A DNA stretch of 64,000 nucleotides, taken from the NCBI GenBank assembly GCA_003117195.1, contig BDSI01000097.1:249031-313030 (forward strand). Reading direction: 5' to 3'. The notes beneath the pieces were generated by a model. That model was not told the origin of the DNA, did not search any database, and saw nothing but the letters and a program-made list of their open reading frames with translations. The position numbers and the translations under genes were made by a program. Source of the stretch: Eudorina sp. 2006-703-Eu-15 (Eukaryota; Chlorophyta; Chlorophyceae; Chlamydomonadales; Volvocaceae). Of this stretch, positions 49,201-61,177 are shown one piece after another. How positions within the stretch are numbered: the stretch's first letter is position 1; the number at the start of each line of letters is the position of its first letter.

Positions 49201-51870
49201 TTACCGGGGACGTCCCCGACACGTCGTCTCCTCCTCTCTTCCTTCAATCGAAACGCTGCTCGTCCCAGACTCATCAGCGCCCTCCGTCCCCGGGCTCCCT
49301 CGTAGGGCTTCCGGCCCCGCGAAACCGCAAAATAGCAACAAATCGAGAACCGCAGAGTTGGGATTGACGAAGACGGCGAAGCGTTGACTTTGACAAAAGT
49401 AGGAGAAGCTGACGAAGGTCGGAGAAGCTGATGTGTTCAGACAGCGGACGGCTGACCACGGTGTAGGAAGCACCGCCGTAGGGCGGGCGAGAAGACCCGA
49501 AACCCTCCCCCGCCCATCGCCCCCTCTTACCGTACCCACACCGTTCACCCTATGCCGCTGTGCGCGATGCCGCGTGTAGATTAGCTGACCATCAAAAGGC
49601 CTCACCTCCCCAAATCCTGTACGACAACACACGCGCTCTTTCGAATTTCAAATTTCAGCGTTCCAAGTGTCAGTTGGCAATTACTTGGTAGTTAGGTCAT
49701 AAAGCCGCGTGTTACGGCGCACCGGGGGCGGGCACACACACGGCGGGTTTCTCGATAAACACACACACACACACACACACACGCATACGCGCACATTCTG
49801 GGCGTTACTCGGTCCCTCTGTTCTGCCCGCCTAAGAAACACAAACATCAACACACACACATCAACACAGGCAGCCCACAGCTTGGTCGCAATGGGTAGGT
49901 CTCTTCTCCCCCCTCTCCTGCTATGTTGCGAGATACGAACAATGTCCTCCGGCGTCGAAAGTCGAAAATTAAGATCCAAAAGCACACGATGACCGTACGG
50001 CGACTGTACGTCACCTGCTGCAGTACACATTTAAGCACGTGCTGCGGTCCTGTCATCCAGTTTACTCACGCGGGTAGGCTGGGATACCGATCAAACCTTC
50101 TACCACCCCCACTCCATTGTCAAGTCCCCACCAGGGCGCTTAACGAAGCACAAACAGCCGCAATAGTCGAGGTATGCGGTTGACGGTTAAGAGAATATAA
50201 TGGTACAACGGTACAACGACCAACCAAACATTCTAGGTCCGAGCGCAGGCCGGCAGGCAGCCCCACTCCTCCCTGGGTGATTTACTCTCGCCCAGCTCGT
50301 CCCCTGCTGCCGTACATTCCTATCGTACACGCCAGATCCGCGGGGCGCCGTACGCAAACCAACGGGTGGTGCGCGCTGCCTTGGGACACGCGTGCAGCAA
50401 CTCCGTGAGTGTACGGCACCACAATCGGTTGGCTCTGACACAACCTACATTCGCGGGTGGACGCCACAGTAATGCAATGAACTTCAAACGAAGAGGATGT
50501 CAAAATGTGGCCTTGGTCTGTGTGTGGGGTTGGCAGACCAAGGGAACGGAGGTCGGGCTCCGCCGCACCCGCCCCGCTACCCCTCCCCGCACCCCAAGGT
50601 CGTCAAAACTGCCGAGATCCCTCGCATCTTTGCTCTGCGTCGTTAGGGCGGATCGGATACTCGTACAAACCGTTAACTGATACAACTGCCGCCCTCACCC
50701 TGGACAGACGCTCCCTCCCTTCCCATCCACCTGCGCAAAAGGGCGGTGACAGGGTATCCCCCAAAACCTCCGTGTCGTACTCGACCCGCACCCTCTGCCG
50801 TCCCCACCCCACCCTACCCCACCCTACCTCACCCCACCCCACCTCACGCGCTCTGCAGACCACGAACCGGGATCAGCGACCGGTGCCGCTCCGTTTCCCG
50901 TTTCCCGCGGCTGCGGCCAGCGACCCACACAACACAACACGACACAGGCAGCAACTCGTCGACAGGCCAACTCCCAACTCCCAACTGTTTTGTTTTGGGG
51001 CAGCTGCCCGGCCGCCCCGCCTCCCAGCTCAGACCGTCCGCCCCGCCTCCCAGCTCAGACCGTCCTCTTGCGCCCCGTCTGGGCGCGCAACGCCGCCGCC
51101 CCTCCCCTCTCCCCCCTCTCCGCGCTGATTGATATCTCGACGTATGCCCTCCCTGCCTCCCCTTCTTCAATCACACCACCGCATCCATCGTACATCGTAC
51201 TATTCGTACATCGTACAAAACTCCTGTCAATCCCAGGTTGTTAAGCCGGCGATAAGGCTTTGGCTGCCGCAAAACGCCAAGAGCCGCCATATGGTACATA
51301 TAGGCCTCCTCCGCCTCGTCCTCCGCCTCCGCCGCGTCATGACTCGTGATACGCGTCATGCCCTCCTTCATCCACCTAGGTATAATCCGGGACCGTAGAT
51401 AACCCTTGGTATAGTTTGGATGCAATCCGCGACACAGGTAAAATCTCAAGCTCGCGAACCAGCTTGTGGTCTGGGCGCACCCCGCAACCGCACCCCGCAT
51501 CCATATGTCCGGGTTCTAGGCCTTGGCTGACCCCTCTAGGCTGTTATCCCCCAGCCATACCCGTACCCGTACCCGCACACGCCCGCCATCCGAAATCCGC
51601 CTCCCGCGGTCCTGAGGAAGGCTCCGGGGCTGCCCGGGCTGCGGGTAGCTCCCACGTGCGCAAAACCACGCCCAACGGTTTGCTGATCCTTCGACGGTTG
51701 GCAGTTAACCGTTGGTGGCTCACACGCGCACACACATACACACACATGGACTTGGCCGGTTCTGGACGGGTTTGTCAGTAAACACACACACACACACACC
51801 CCGCAGGCTCTCCACAAGGCGACGGTGGCGGCGGTGGGCTCCACCTCCCCCCCACCAACCCTCCCTCCGC
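46218..51870. other. 5.6 kb region without a supportable gene
   Basis: Contains TG/CA tracts (46500-46700, 49760-49790), (CCTG)n grading into (GCAT)n at 48585-48685, G-rich stretches around 47040-47110 and 47560-47610, and CA-flanked ggcgggtttctc motifs near 49738 and 51764. Open frames on both strands overlap and lack domains or consistent splice chains. I see no tRNA or other RNA gene. Confidence 0.45.
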
Positions 51871-54800
51871 TCACACCATGGTCATCAGTGTGGTGGTAGT
51901 GGTGAAGCGCTCCAGGGGAACTGCCCGCAGCACCGGCACCGCGCGGGAGGCGCTCTGCAGCGCGTCCTGCAGGTTCAGAATCTTGACCACCAGGCGCGCC
52001 AGGTCCTGCGGTTATCGGAGGTACATACAGCTAAGAAACAGACGGGCCCAAGACGGACCCCTCGTCCCCGTCCCCGCCCCCGCCCCCGCCCCCGCAGAGA
52101 AAGGGATTTGCGGCGGCAGAGGGCGAGGAAGGGTTGGGGGCCGGCAGGGCCCGGGGACTAGGGGGGACCAAGGGGGACCCAGGGCACCAGGCCGAGGTCG
52201 AGCGCGGGGTGGGGCGGTCACCGCGCCGCCCGGGGCGGCTCGGGCGGCACGCGGCGCGGTGACATGAAGGGCACATGAAGGGCACATGACGGGCACATGA
52301 ACGGGTTCGGGGGAGTGGGGAGGGCGGGGACCCGGGAGGGGCGGGGGCTGCGCCTGATGGATCAAGGCAGGCGGGCGGATCCTGTCGATCTCAACCCTGC
52401 CGTACCCTCCCCCCCTCATAGGCCCCCTGCCCCTGAGGACCTTTGCCCCGGCAGCAGCGCAGCATGTCTACATAGTCCTACATCTTTCCCAAACCCCTCC
52501 CTCCCTGGCCCCCCTCCCCCCCCGGGCCCCACCCTCGCCAGTACCTTGTCGCGCTGCCGCAGCTGCGAGGCGAGGCGGCGGTTGACCAGCAGCTGCGCCG
52601 CCAGGGCCGCCAGCGCCACCGCCGCCAGACCGCTGATGCCCAGCAGCGACCACAGCGGGCAGCCCGGCTTGCCCATGGACTTGGCCGCCTGAGACAGGGG
52701 CAGGATGTGGGGAGCGGGAGCGGAGGGGGTTCTAGGAAATCGGTAGGCATGTTCAAACTGAGCTGCTGCCAGTGCAGAGGAGACAGCAGGGTGTGGGTTG
52801 ATTCCGTGAAGTGGGAGAGGGGGGATGCGTCTGGAGAGACGGACGAGGTAACGGGTGGTGACCTGGGCACAGCGATGCGGTGGTGTGGGGCCGAGGAGCT
52901 GTCGAACTGCATGGGTGCGGCGAGTGGTCGGCTCCAGGGGCGGAGCAAGTGGCTCACCCCCCGGGAGGTGGCGGGGCCGCGCAGGGGCGTCAGCGACCAG
53001 TTGCCACAGCAGCAGCAGCGCGGCGCCTCCCCCGCCTCCGCCCACCGCACACGCGTCGTCAATCCAGGGTTCCGGACAGCCGCAACCCGCAACGAATGAT
53101 TTATGATGAATGACAGCACCAAATTGATAACCCTTTCCAGACAGCTGTCTGTGGTTGGGATGGACCGCAGCAAGCACAAGCACCGCCCTCCCCTCCCCTC
53201 CCCTCCCCTAGCCTCCCCCCCTGCCGCATCCCGCCGCACCTTGTGCGTCGCGTCGCGCACCTCCGTCGCCCACTCCTCCGCCGCCAGCCGCCCCTCCCGC
53301 ACCCGCTCCCACAGCGCCGCCGCCGCGGCGGCCGCCAGGGCCCGGAGGTCCTCCAGCTCCCGCTGCAGGTCCCCCCACACGCCGGTCAGCAGCGCGTCCC
53401 AGCCGAGGGACACGGTGCCGCCGCCGGCGCCCCCGCCGCCACCCGCGGCACCAGCGCCGCCGTCCTCCGCCGCGGCGCTGCCATCAATCTGATGACGGTC
53501 GGGTGGCGGTGTACGCGGCAGCCCGGCGATCCGCCAGCCCCCCACCAGTCCATGACCACACACACACACACACAATGACCACACCGCGAGAAACAAAAAC
53601 GAACACAGACAGACACACAGCGCGCGCACAGGAGGACGCGAGGTTAGTTCTCCGTTGATTCGTTAGTACGATTAGATCTCCGTTGACTCGTTAGTACGGT
53701 CAGAGCACATGTGTTGCATGTTTGGGCTCACGGGATGTGTTGTGTGGGATGTGTGTTGGGGTATCGCATCGGAACCCCTAGAGAGGAGTTTGTGTGGGGG
53801 GTTTGTCGAGGGTCACGAGGCACGTGACGCACTCACACGCCCCGACTGACAAACGACTCACCCGGGCTGCCGCGCCGGGCGCCGCCGAGTCCGCGAACAG
53901 CAGGTCCTGTGCGGTGTGGAGTGGGTCGGGGTTGCGTGGGGTTGGGGTTGCGTGGGGTTCGGGTTGCGTGGGGTTGGGGTTGCGTGGGGTTGCGGTCCAA
54001 AGGCCCATGGGGTCCACTGTAACATCAGTAATAACCCATTACTAATCCGCCGCACCAAGGCCTTGCTCAAACAATTCATCCTTGCCCCTGAACTGTCCCC
54101 TCAGGGCTTTCCAGGAATGGATGCATCAAGGGCTTCCCCGGGGTGTGTGTGGCGCGGTGCGGTGGCGGTGGCTGCCCGGACCCCGCCAGCTCGGCGCGCC
54201 CTTGCCGGGGCCCCACACCTCACCTAGGGCGCCTTGCCGGCCTCTGCCCGCAGCACCCACAAACAAACGACGCTCCAAACGCCCGCAGCCCTGCCGTCGC
54301 TCAGGCGGGGGAACTACCTCCCCAGCTGCCCGGCCCCTCCCCGCCGCACACCCAACACCCACCCAATCCTTACTCGTCCACCAACCGACACAGCACCCCA
54401 TCCCTTCACGCTGCAGCTTACCCACCTATTCACCCACCCGCCCACACCACCCACCCGCCCGCCCACCCACCTGCGGGTCCTGGAAGCCCTCCAGCGCGCC
54501 CTCACCCGACAACCGGCTCACGGCGCGCAGCCGCTCGCGGTGGTGGCGGTCGAAGCCCCAGGCGCCCGACCCGCACACCGGCCCCGACTCGCGCGCGGCA
54601 ACCGCCACCGCGACCGCGGCCGCAGCGGCGGCGGCCGCCTCCTCAGCCTCCCCCAGCACCCGGGTGATGTCGACGGGGTCGTGGCCGAGCGCCAGGTGCT
54701 CGTGGAAGGCCAGGTCCAGGTCCAGGGCCAGGTCGGCCCGGGAGGAGCCCCCGGGGGGTCCGGCGGCTGCGGTGGGCGTGGAGGGCTCCTCCACGGTCGG

Positions 54801-55724
54801 CGCCAGGGGCGGGGCGGCCAGCTGGATGGATGGATGGGTGCGGCCAAGGGGGGAAGGGGGGCAACGAGGGAGCAGGTTTCAGAGAAGGTTGCAGTTGGAG
54901 GACGAGGGGCGGGGAGAGGAGGCGGCCGGGCGTCCGGGAGTGTTGAGGTAGGTGGGGAGCGCAGTTGTGGTGAGGGCGAGAGAGCCGGCGTGTGTGTATG
55001 TGTGTGTGGCCCGGGGTGATTCGGTTCTTGGGAAGATGGCGGTCACGGATGGCGCCATTCGCTAGGGGCAGCGTTCGGCGCCATTCACCAGGGGGGCTGC
55101 AACAGATGAAGAAGGGGTCCGAGGGAAGCAAAGCAAAAGCAGGAAGGCTGGACGCAAGAGGGTGTGTGTGTGCATGTGTTTGGTCGAAGCCCACGCAACC
55201 GAGATGGCAGGATGGACGGACCAAAGAAACGGTTTCGCGGTTACGCAGAGTCGCGGGCTGCTGACGCACTTGGAGCTGGAGATGAGCTCCAGCTTGGAAA
55301 GGCTCGCGCAGAAGGTCGTCGGCCAGTCGCTCGCTCTGCGAAAGGGAGAAAGCGCGCGCATCATGCCGCCGGCTGTCATGGCAGCAACGAACTGCTGCGC
55401 GGTGCCGAGCGCCCTGCTGCTGCTGTTCGCAACGCATACTCGCACCTCTGGAGATTTCAATCCATCCTGCAATTCCTCGTGCTCTGTCGGCGCATCTGCT
55501 GCGGCTGCTGCGTTCTCCGGACTGGGACTGGCCGCGCGCGGCCTGCGTTGAGGAATTTTGACGGCTAGTATCAATTCCAAAATACCAAATTTGACATGAA
55601 TCTGCAAAGAAATGGCTATGAGCAGAACTCGCCTGGCACCCAGGGCTTCCGCGCGCTCGACAAGCGTCCACCCGTTGTCGTCGCGCGACCTCGGAGACGG
55701 GGGAGAAGGGACTTCGGCCTCCAT
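51871..55724 (-). CDS. Unrecognised single-pass membrane protein
   Basis: Seven exons in transcript order: 55724-55446, 55335-55270, 54821-54471, 53906-53862, 53488-53240, 52688-52545, 52005-51871 (TGA). All junctions after exon 1 are phase 0 with GT-AG, giving 422 aa. The N-terminus reads MEAEVPSPPSPRSRDDNGWT. The middle is Ala-rich and acidic (RADLALDLDLAFHEHLALGH). A helical part follows (WGDLQRELEDLRALAAAA), then one hydrophobic segment at about 341-365 (WSLLGISGLAAVALAALAA) and a conserved-looking tail (KDLARLVVKILNLQDALQSA). This suggests a C-terminally anchored protein with a long cytosolic part. I do not recognise the family. Within exon 1 a 90 bp AT-rich stretch (GCGAGT to CGCAG) could be a GC-AG intron; both versions keep the frame. 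Confidence 0.65.
52441..52475 (+). repeat. Intronic motif family C, copy near donor (antisense)
   Basis: ggcagcagcgcagcatgtct on the + strand, in the last intron of the minus-strand gene. Confidence 0.6.
52735..52780 (-). repeat. Intronic motif family C, copy in gene sense
   Basis: aatcggtaggcatgttcaaa and ctgagctgctgcc. In gene sense it ends about 50 bp upstream of the 3' splice site of exon 6. Confidence 0.7.
54008..54035 (+). repeat. Family D terminal motif in an intron
   Basis: ggggtccactgtaacatcag, sharing GGTCCRCTGTAAC with sites near 57983, 60629 and 61381. Confidence 0.55.
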
Positions 55725-56361
55725 CGCCTCTCCTACACGAAATTTAAAGTAATACTGCTAAAATCATCTGCAGCATTAGCCGCGAAGAAACGCCGCAAGG
55801 ACACGCGTCCTTAACGCCAGCAGTGAAACCCTTGTCAGTGTCACCAGCTCGTGGCAGTCCTACTTATGGATTGTACAAGGTGTATCCCTCCCATTATATA
55901 AACACGGCTATGTATGGCTGCGGACGTGCCTGACAGCACACAGCTTTACTGGAAGAGGCAACCCGCGCGAACGTCGCCATCCACCGACCTTGTTTGGGTT
56001 GACTAGCCATTCCGGATAACCTGAGAATGCACTCTGGCCTTGCAGTCTTGGCCGTTAAAGAGCACCTTGGTAAGAGTGCCAAACAACCAAGCAGGTTAAT
56101 CAGTTTAGCGGAGCAACAGCAAGCCGTGTCAAAAATGTTACTGCATCCGCGAAGCCCGTCGCAGCCCATATGCAAGAACTTGGCGCGCTCACCACCGGCG
56201 CACCTCAGCGGGCCTTACGGCCACGAAGGCATGGACTTTTCAGCGCACAGGAGCATTAGATTTCGCACGTCACAGATTAACCTTTCGAGATGCAAATCAA
56301 TATGACTTCAAATAAGCTGTATGCGTACTGGAAGTAGTCATTGCAAGTTGCAGCATACGTA
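55725..56361. promoter_or_regulatory. Divergent promoter region, membrane protein and CPBP protease
   Basis: 637 bp between two start codons, AT-richer than either gene and with no repeats. A tatataa-like run lies at about 55895-55903. It must carry the promoters of both genes. Confidence 0.5.
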
Positions 56362-59300
56362 ATGGCCACGTTGGGACTGCCGACCTGCCCTCCGACGCTG
56401 TCAATATCGAAAGCATTCCGGACACCCCTCACGCACTTCCACACGATTAACAGTGCTCACCGGATCCGGCGACTTCGATGTCCCCACCCTGGCCACAAAA
56501 CGTCGCAGCAACTGCCGTCGCGATGCCGCTGCAGCAACAGCAACAGTAGGACAAGTGGAAGTAACGACAACGACAGTGATTCGAGTAAACGCAAACAGGG
56601 ACCGTTGGAAAGTTCATCGCGCCAAACGCGAGACCCGGCTCTAACCGCTGGCCCCGAGACTGTTGCGGCCGGCGAGGTACCGACATCTCCCTCACGGGAG
56701 CCTCTTCGTCTCAACGAAATCGCCACAGACCCAGACCCAGATGGAGACCTGTACCGGTCTGGCCAGTTGCCGTCAGCAATGGACGGGCTGAACTGGTAGG
56801 TTTCGGAGCTTCTGCTCCGGGAGGCATACACCACGGCTACGTAGATTAACGCGGCACCGCGAGTTTGTCCAGCAGGGCGGTCCAGTGACCCGGTGGAGAG
56901 ATCAGGGGATTTCATGGCTGTTTTGCTTCATGGGTCACAGGCGTTTCTCTGTTCATTTCAAACGCTGTTGGTTTCAAACGAGATCAGATCCCGTACCGTC
57001 TTGAACAGCCCTGGCAAGCACCACAGTATTGCCCTCGGTCACGTAGGGGCTCGGGAACCCACCCCCGACGAACTGCCCGCTCCGTAGTTCGCGAGCGCTT
57101 CGCCTTCAGACAACAACACTCGCACGTGCGGCGTGGACACCATGGCAGATGCCTGCAGATACCGTAGCACACCTACCCCCGAGGAGTGGAGACCACTCAT
57201 CGGGCGGGAGGGCGACTCACACCCATACATGTATGGTCATGGTCATATCCAGGACACAGCCGCGTTCTGGGTCCTCGCCGACCTTGTCCCGCATTTCGCT
57301 TCGTTTCGTCGCCCCTTTCGTCCCTGACAAAAAGTTCATAAAAGCTCATATGAGCCGCACCCGCTGAGATGCGCCCTTTTTCACCAGAAGGACGGGTGGA
57401 TGCATGACGACGTGGTGCCGTACCTTCACCCGACCCGTCCGATGGCTCGTGACACATCCGCAGTACGTGCGGCAGTACGTGCGGCAGCGATGCACAGTTG
57501 ACAGTTCCCCGGAAGGGCGGCCCCTGGCGTTGCTCCCTTACGTCCTGATTCCTTGCTCGCCGTGCGTACCCTGCCTGTGTCTCCATTGCCGTACATTTTC
57601 GTACCCAGGTGGTGCTACACAGTGCTTGGGCTGCTCTTCATCACAGACTTCACGCCCCTGGGTGAGCTGTGAAGGGCGGTGCAGAGTCCCCCGGGGCCCG
57701 CAAATCCGTACAAACAACGAAAGCGGCCGTGGGTCGGAGATTGCAGGCGCGCTTGGAGACCTGCGTGCCGAAGATCAGACGCACGGATCACTACGCGCTG
57801 CATTCCTTTGCGTGACAGGATGGGATCCCTCCGTGTTTTCTCCCCCCGATGCGCCAAACATCGCGCCGTGTAATGCGAGAACTCGGTGCACTTGTGGAGC
57901 CCTGTCCGGTGCACCACGGTGGCGCGGTTTCGGTTTTTTTGCAGTGTGTGGTGATGAAGCTATGGCTGGCACCGACAACCCGCGCGGTCCACTGTAACAT
58001 CGTTAAGTATATATATACTATATAACTATATATAATGATATGTTATTTATCGTGGGGTCTTGGTCCTCGCCCCGCCTGCGCCCTCCCTCCAGGGAGGTTC
58101 CTGTTGGCGGGCAGCAGCGACGCCGGACTGTACCTCTGCGCTGTGCAGTGGGGCTTGTTCGTGCTGCCAACTCTCAACTATTGCCGGGAGCGGCGCTGGG
58201 ACATCCTGCATGTGCTGCGACTGCGTTCCTGCGCATCTTCATGGCTGGTTGCAGGTAGGGTTCGCTGCGGGTGAGGGGCTGAGGGTTTCGTTGTGAGTAC
58301 TAAAGCGTGAGATGAACTCCGGACAACATCGGGACTTGCGGAGGGGTTGGGGCACGACCAACAATCGCAGAGTCAGTACTTCTTGCAGTGCATTCAGCAA
58401 TATATTAAGGGCTGCGGTAGTCCTTCTTTTCGGAAGGCTGGCGTGCCTGCGAATTGCCAGGATCGAACTAGCGACCTCTAGATCTTCAGTCTAGCGCTCT
58501 CCCAACTGAGCTAAATCCGCTTGCCCTGGATGCGAAGGTTTGGAGTTAATTAAAATATATATAAGAATGAACGTACGACATTGCACGACAATTTCAAACT
58601 AAAATCTCTCGGCCAACCGTTCAACCTTTTGTCAATCAATGACCCACGGGGCTCCAAACCCATGCACATATCCAAAACCTTATAACTGGTTAGCAACGCG
58701 TAATCAACAACCTGATCCATGTGTACTGCAGGCCTCATGTTGGGTCCACTACTTTGGGTCGCGACGGCCGCTGCGATAGCGGCCCGCACCGGTGTCGACA
58801 TCTCGCAGCTGGCAGGCAGTGCATCAGCTGATAGCCCAGTGGCTGGGTTGCTCTTTGGGGAGCTTTTGAAGCATCCGTACGACGCCGGGCAGTGGCTTCG
58901 GACGCTGGGCACTAGCGTTTTGTCACCCGCTGGTAAGCACACGGCATGTACGGGATACTGTACATGTACGGGGCCCAGTGCCTGTATGGGGTTAAATTGA
59001 GAAAAATAAATAAACCCGCAGAACGAACCCGTATGGGGTACCTGAACGGGATACAGTAACCCTTGCGCGTACCCATTCCTTCACTTTGGGGTCTGAGTGG
59101 ATGCATGAAATTTCTGCATGTCCGATTGGCAGCTGCACTCGGCACATGCACCCGGCGCTGCCTTTGGGCGGCATGGAACCAGGCCTTGCCGGGTGTATGC
59201 ATGAGGCAAGCAGCACATCTCTGCTCTGATGGAACTCAGACACACGCAGCTCGGGGTGACCATCTTGTCGCTTGTGAATCCGGCCCACCATTTCCAGTTT

Positions 59301-59801
59301 CCAATCTCCCGTCGCGATCACGGCATCCGGTGGCGCCCGTGATCCCCGCCCTGCACCGCACCGCCCTGCACTTTCCACCCCTGCACCTCCCAGCCCCGCA
59401 CCTCCCGGCCATGACCCTCCCGGCCCCGCACCTCTTAGCCCTGCACCTCCCAGCCCTGACCCTCCCAGCCCTGACCCTCCCAGCCCTGCATCTCGCATCC
59501 ATCCGCCCGTCCAGTGGCTGAGGAGCTGCTCTACCGCGGCTTCCTCCTGACCGCGCTGCGGCAGCGCTTCGGCACCGTGGACGCTGCCGCCCTGGCCGCC
59601 GCCATGTTCGCTGCGGCGCACCTGAGCATCCCGCAGTTCTTCGCCTTCACTCTGCTGGGCGGCGCCTGCGGCGGCCTGACCCTGGGGTCGGGCAGTGTCC
59701 TGCCGGCGGTGGTCGCGCACGCGGCATACAACGCGGTGGGCATCGTGGTGGGGGTGGCAACGGTGATGGTGGGGGCGGGTGGCGGGCCCGGCGCGGGTTA
59801 G
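56362..59801 (+). CDS. CPBP (CAAX-type) intramembrane metalloprotease, likely plastid
   Basis: Five exons: 56362-56795, 57609-57661, 58093-58254, 58732-58932, 59515-59801 (TAG). Phases 2,1,1,1 all match, giving 378 aa. The N-terminal ~140 residues are Ser/Arg/Pro-rich and poor in acidic residues at first (MATLGLPTCPPTLSISKAF), fitting a plastid transit peptide. Several membrane helices follow (CYTVLGLLFITDF; AGLYLCAVQWGLFVLPTL; LMLGPLLWVATAAAIAA). The CPBP motifs are complete: EELLYR (Glu286, Glu287, Arg291), FAAAHL (His319) and VAHAAYN (His352, Asn356), the residues that bind metal in this family. Plant relatives act in thylakoid or envelope membranes; the substrate is unknown. The 57-bp-scale second exon and the intron carrying a tRNA gene are unusual. 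Confidence 0.85.
57983..58040 (+). repeat. Family D terminal motif plus TA-rich tail
   Basis: gcggtccactgtaacatcg is followed within 10 bp by a pure TA-rich run (agtatatatatactatata). In CPBP intron 2. Confidence 0.55.
58448..58520 (-). tRNA. tRNA-Phe (GAA)
   Basis: 73 nt on the minus strand. The acceptor stem GCGGATT pairs with AATTCGC (one G-T), discriminator A. The D-arm has TAGCTCAGTTGGGAGAGC, the anticodon loop CTGAAGA reads GAA between CTAGA and TCTAG stems, and the T-arm has GTTCGATCC. There is no intron and CCA is not encoded. A TA-rich stretch (ttaaaatatatata on the + strand) lies 30-45 bp upstream, as often seen for nuclear tRNA genes. No T-run terminator is obvious within 60 bp downstream. 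The gene lies antisense inside the CPBP protease intron between exons 3 and 4. Confidence 0.93.
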
Positions 59802-60344
59802 CATCATGTCATCGAGCGCTCTGATTGCCGACAGCGTGATTCGGTGCTATCCGTCTCTGTCTGCCCTAGGGTTGAAACAGTGGCTGTGGACGGCCAGGCG
59901 GCGGCAGACGCATCACCAGGCATGCCTGGCCCCGGGACCCGCAAATCCATACACTGCGTTTCCGGCATCCTGGCAGAGGTGGCTGACCGCAGACGGCCCC
60001 TGACGCTCTTAGCAGCTGTGGGAAGCTGCGGCAGATAGTACGGATCGGAGGTGGCATGGTGTGGGTGCAACATGCCAGGCCCTGCCACACACCAGGGACG
60101 ATGACGACATGCCCGTTGTAAGCTTGTGACGTACAATCGTGTGTTCAGGATTCGTCCACAGGCAGCCCGGCGGAACCCACAGCGCAGTCGTCAGTTGTCC
60201 TCTGTACGGCCTCCGTACGGCCTCCGTTTAAGAAACAGTCGTGCAGCTGTATTGTCGTGGGACTGAGGTATGTCGTCGCGATAAGGTCGATGACGATGGA
60301 TAAGGGTGCCGTGTGCTTTAAGGAGGCTTTGGCTGTCACCGATG

Positions 60345-60390
60345 ACTCAGCGGGTCCACTACTGTAGCTGTTACAGTGGACCCGCCAGTG
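60345..60390. repeat. Inverted repeat made of two family D ends
   Basis: gcgggtccact (60350-60360) faces its perfect complement agtggacccgc (60375-60385), with gactc/gagtc just outside. This looks like two family D termini head to head. Confidence 0.7.
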
Positions 60391-60626
60391 GAGTCTGGAG
60401 TGTGACATCATTCGTATTAAAGGCACCGGGGCCGCAACCACACAGAACCACGCCGTACTTGTCGTGTTGCCCCGCTGTGCGCCTCTGCTTGCTTCGGTGT
60501 CTGTCTAGGTGGGGTCATGGCCCGATGTGTTTTTTCTCGGCGTTGAGGTGTGGAGGTGTCTTGCCGCCTTGTCGGTGGGGCCTGCTGGGGCTTGCCCTGG
60601 TGTACACCGATGATGGTTGATCCCTT

Positions 60627-60670
60627 TGGGGTCCGCTGTAACGTTCATTCATCCGTTCATTCATTCATGT
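60627..60670 (+). repeat. Family D copy with (ATTC)n tail
   Basis: ggggtccgctgtaacgttca continues into attcatccgttcattcattc, i.e. TGTAAC plus a tetranucleotide tail. A related copy is at 61381-61410 (ggatccgctgtaacattcat). Confidence 0.65.
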
Positions 60671-61077
60671 AAGAAAAACCGTCGCGTGTGCCCTGCCCTG
60701 CCATGCCGCAATGCTATCGTGCATGGAGATCATGAACTTGATACTGCAACAATAGAATGTCTCGCGTGGTTGCTGGTGCGGCAGAAATCATAAACACGGA
60801 ACTAAGGATACCGCCGGTTGTATGGAGGCAGAAATTTCACTCTTCTCTTCAATCATGCCACTCCGGCCCTCCGACTCAGGCGACTCAGCAACCGGCACAT
60901 ACCGGCATGGCGAGCAGAGTCGGTGCCCATTGGACGCCTATCTACATATCCAACATGAAAATGTTACGGTAACCTTAATCCGAATCAGGCCGACTTCCGT
61001 GGCCCTGCTGCGAAGCTTCGAGAGACCAGCTTAGGAAACGGGAGGGCGCAAATACCGTAAACACGGCGCAACGACGG

Positions 61078-61177
61078 TGTATGTATGTATGTATGTATGT
61101 ATGTATGTATGTATGTATGTATGTATGTATGTATGTATGTATGTATGTATGTATGTATGTATGTATGTATGTATGTG
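61078..61177. repeat. (ATGT)25 microsatellite
   Basis: Twenty-five uninterrupted tetranucleotide units. Confidence 0.95.
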
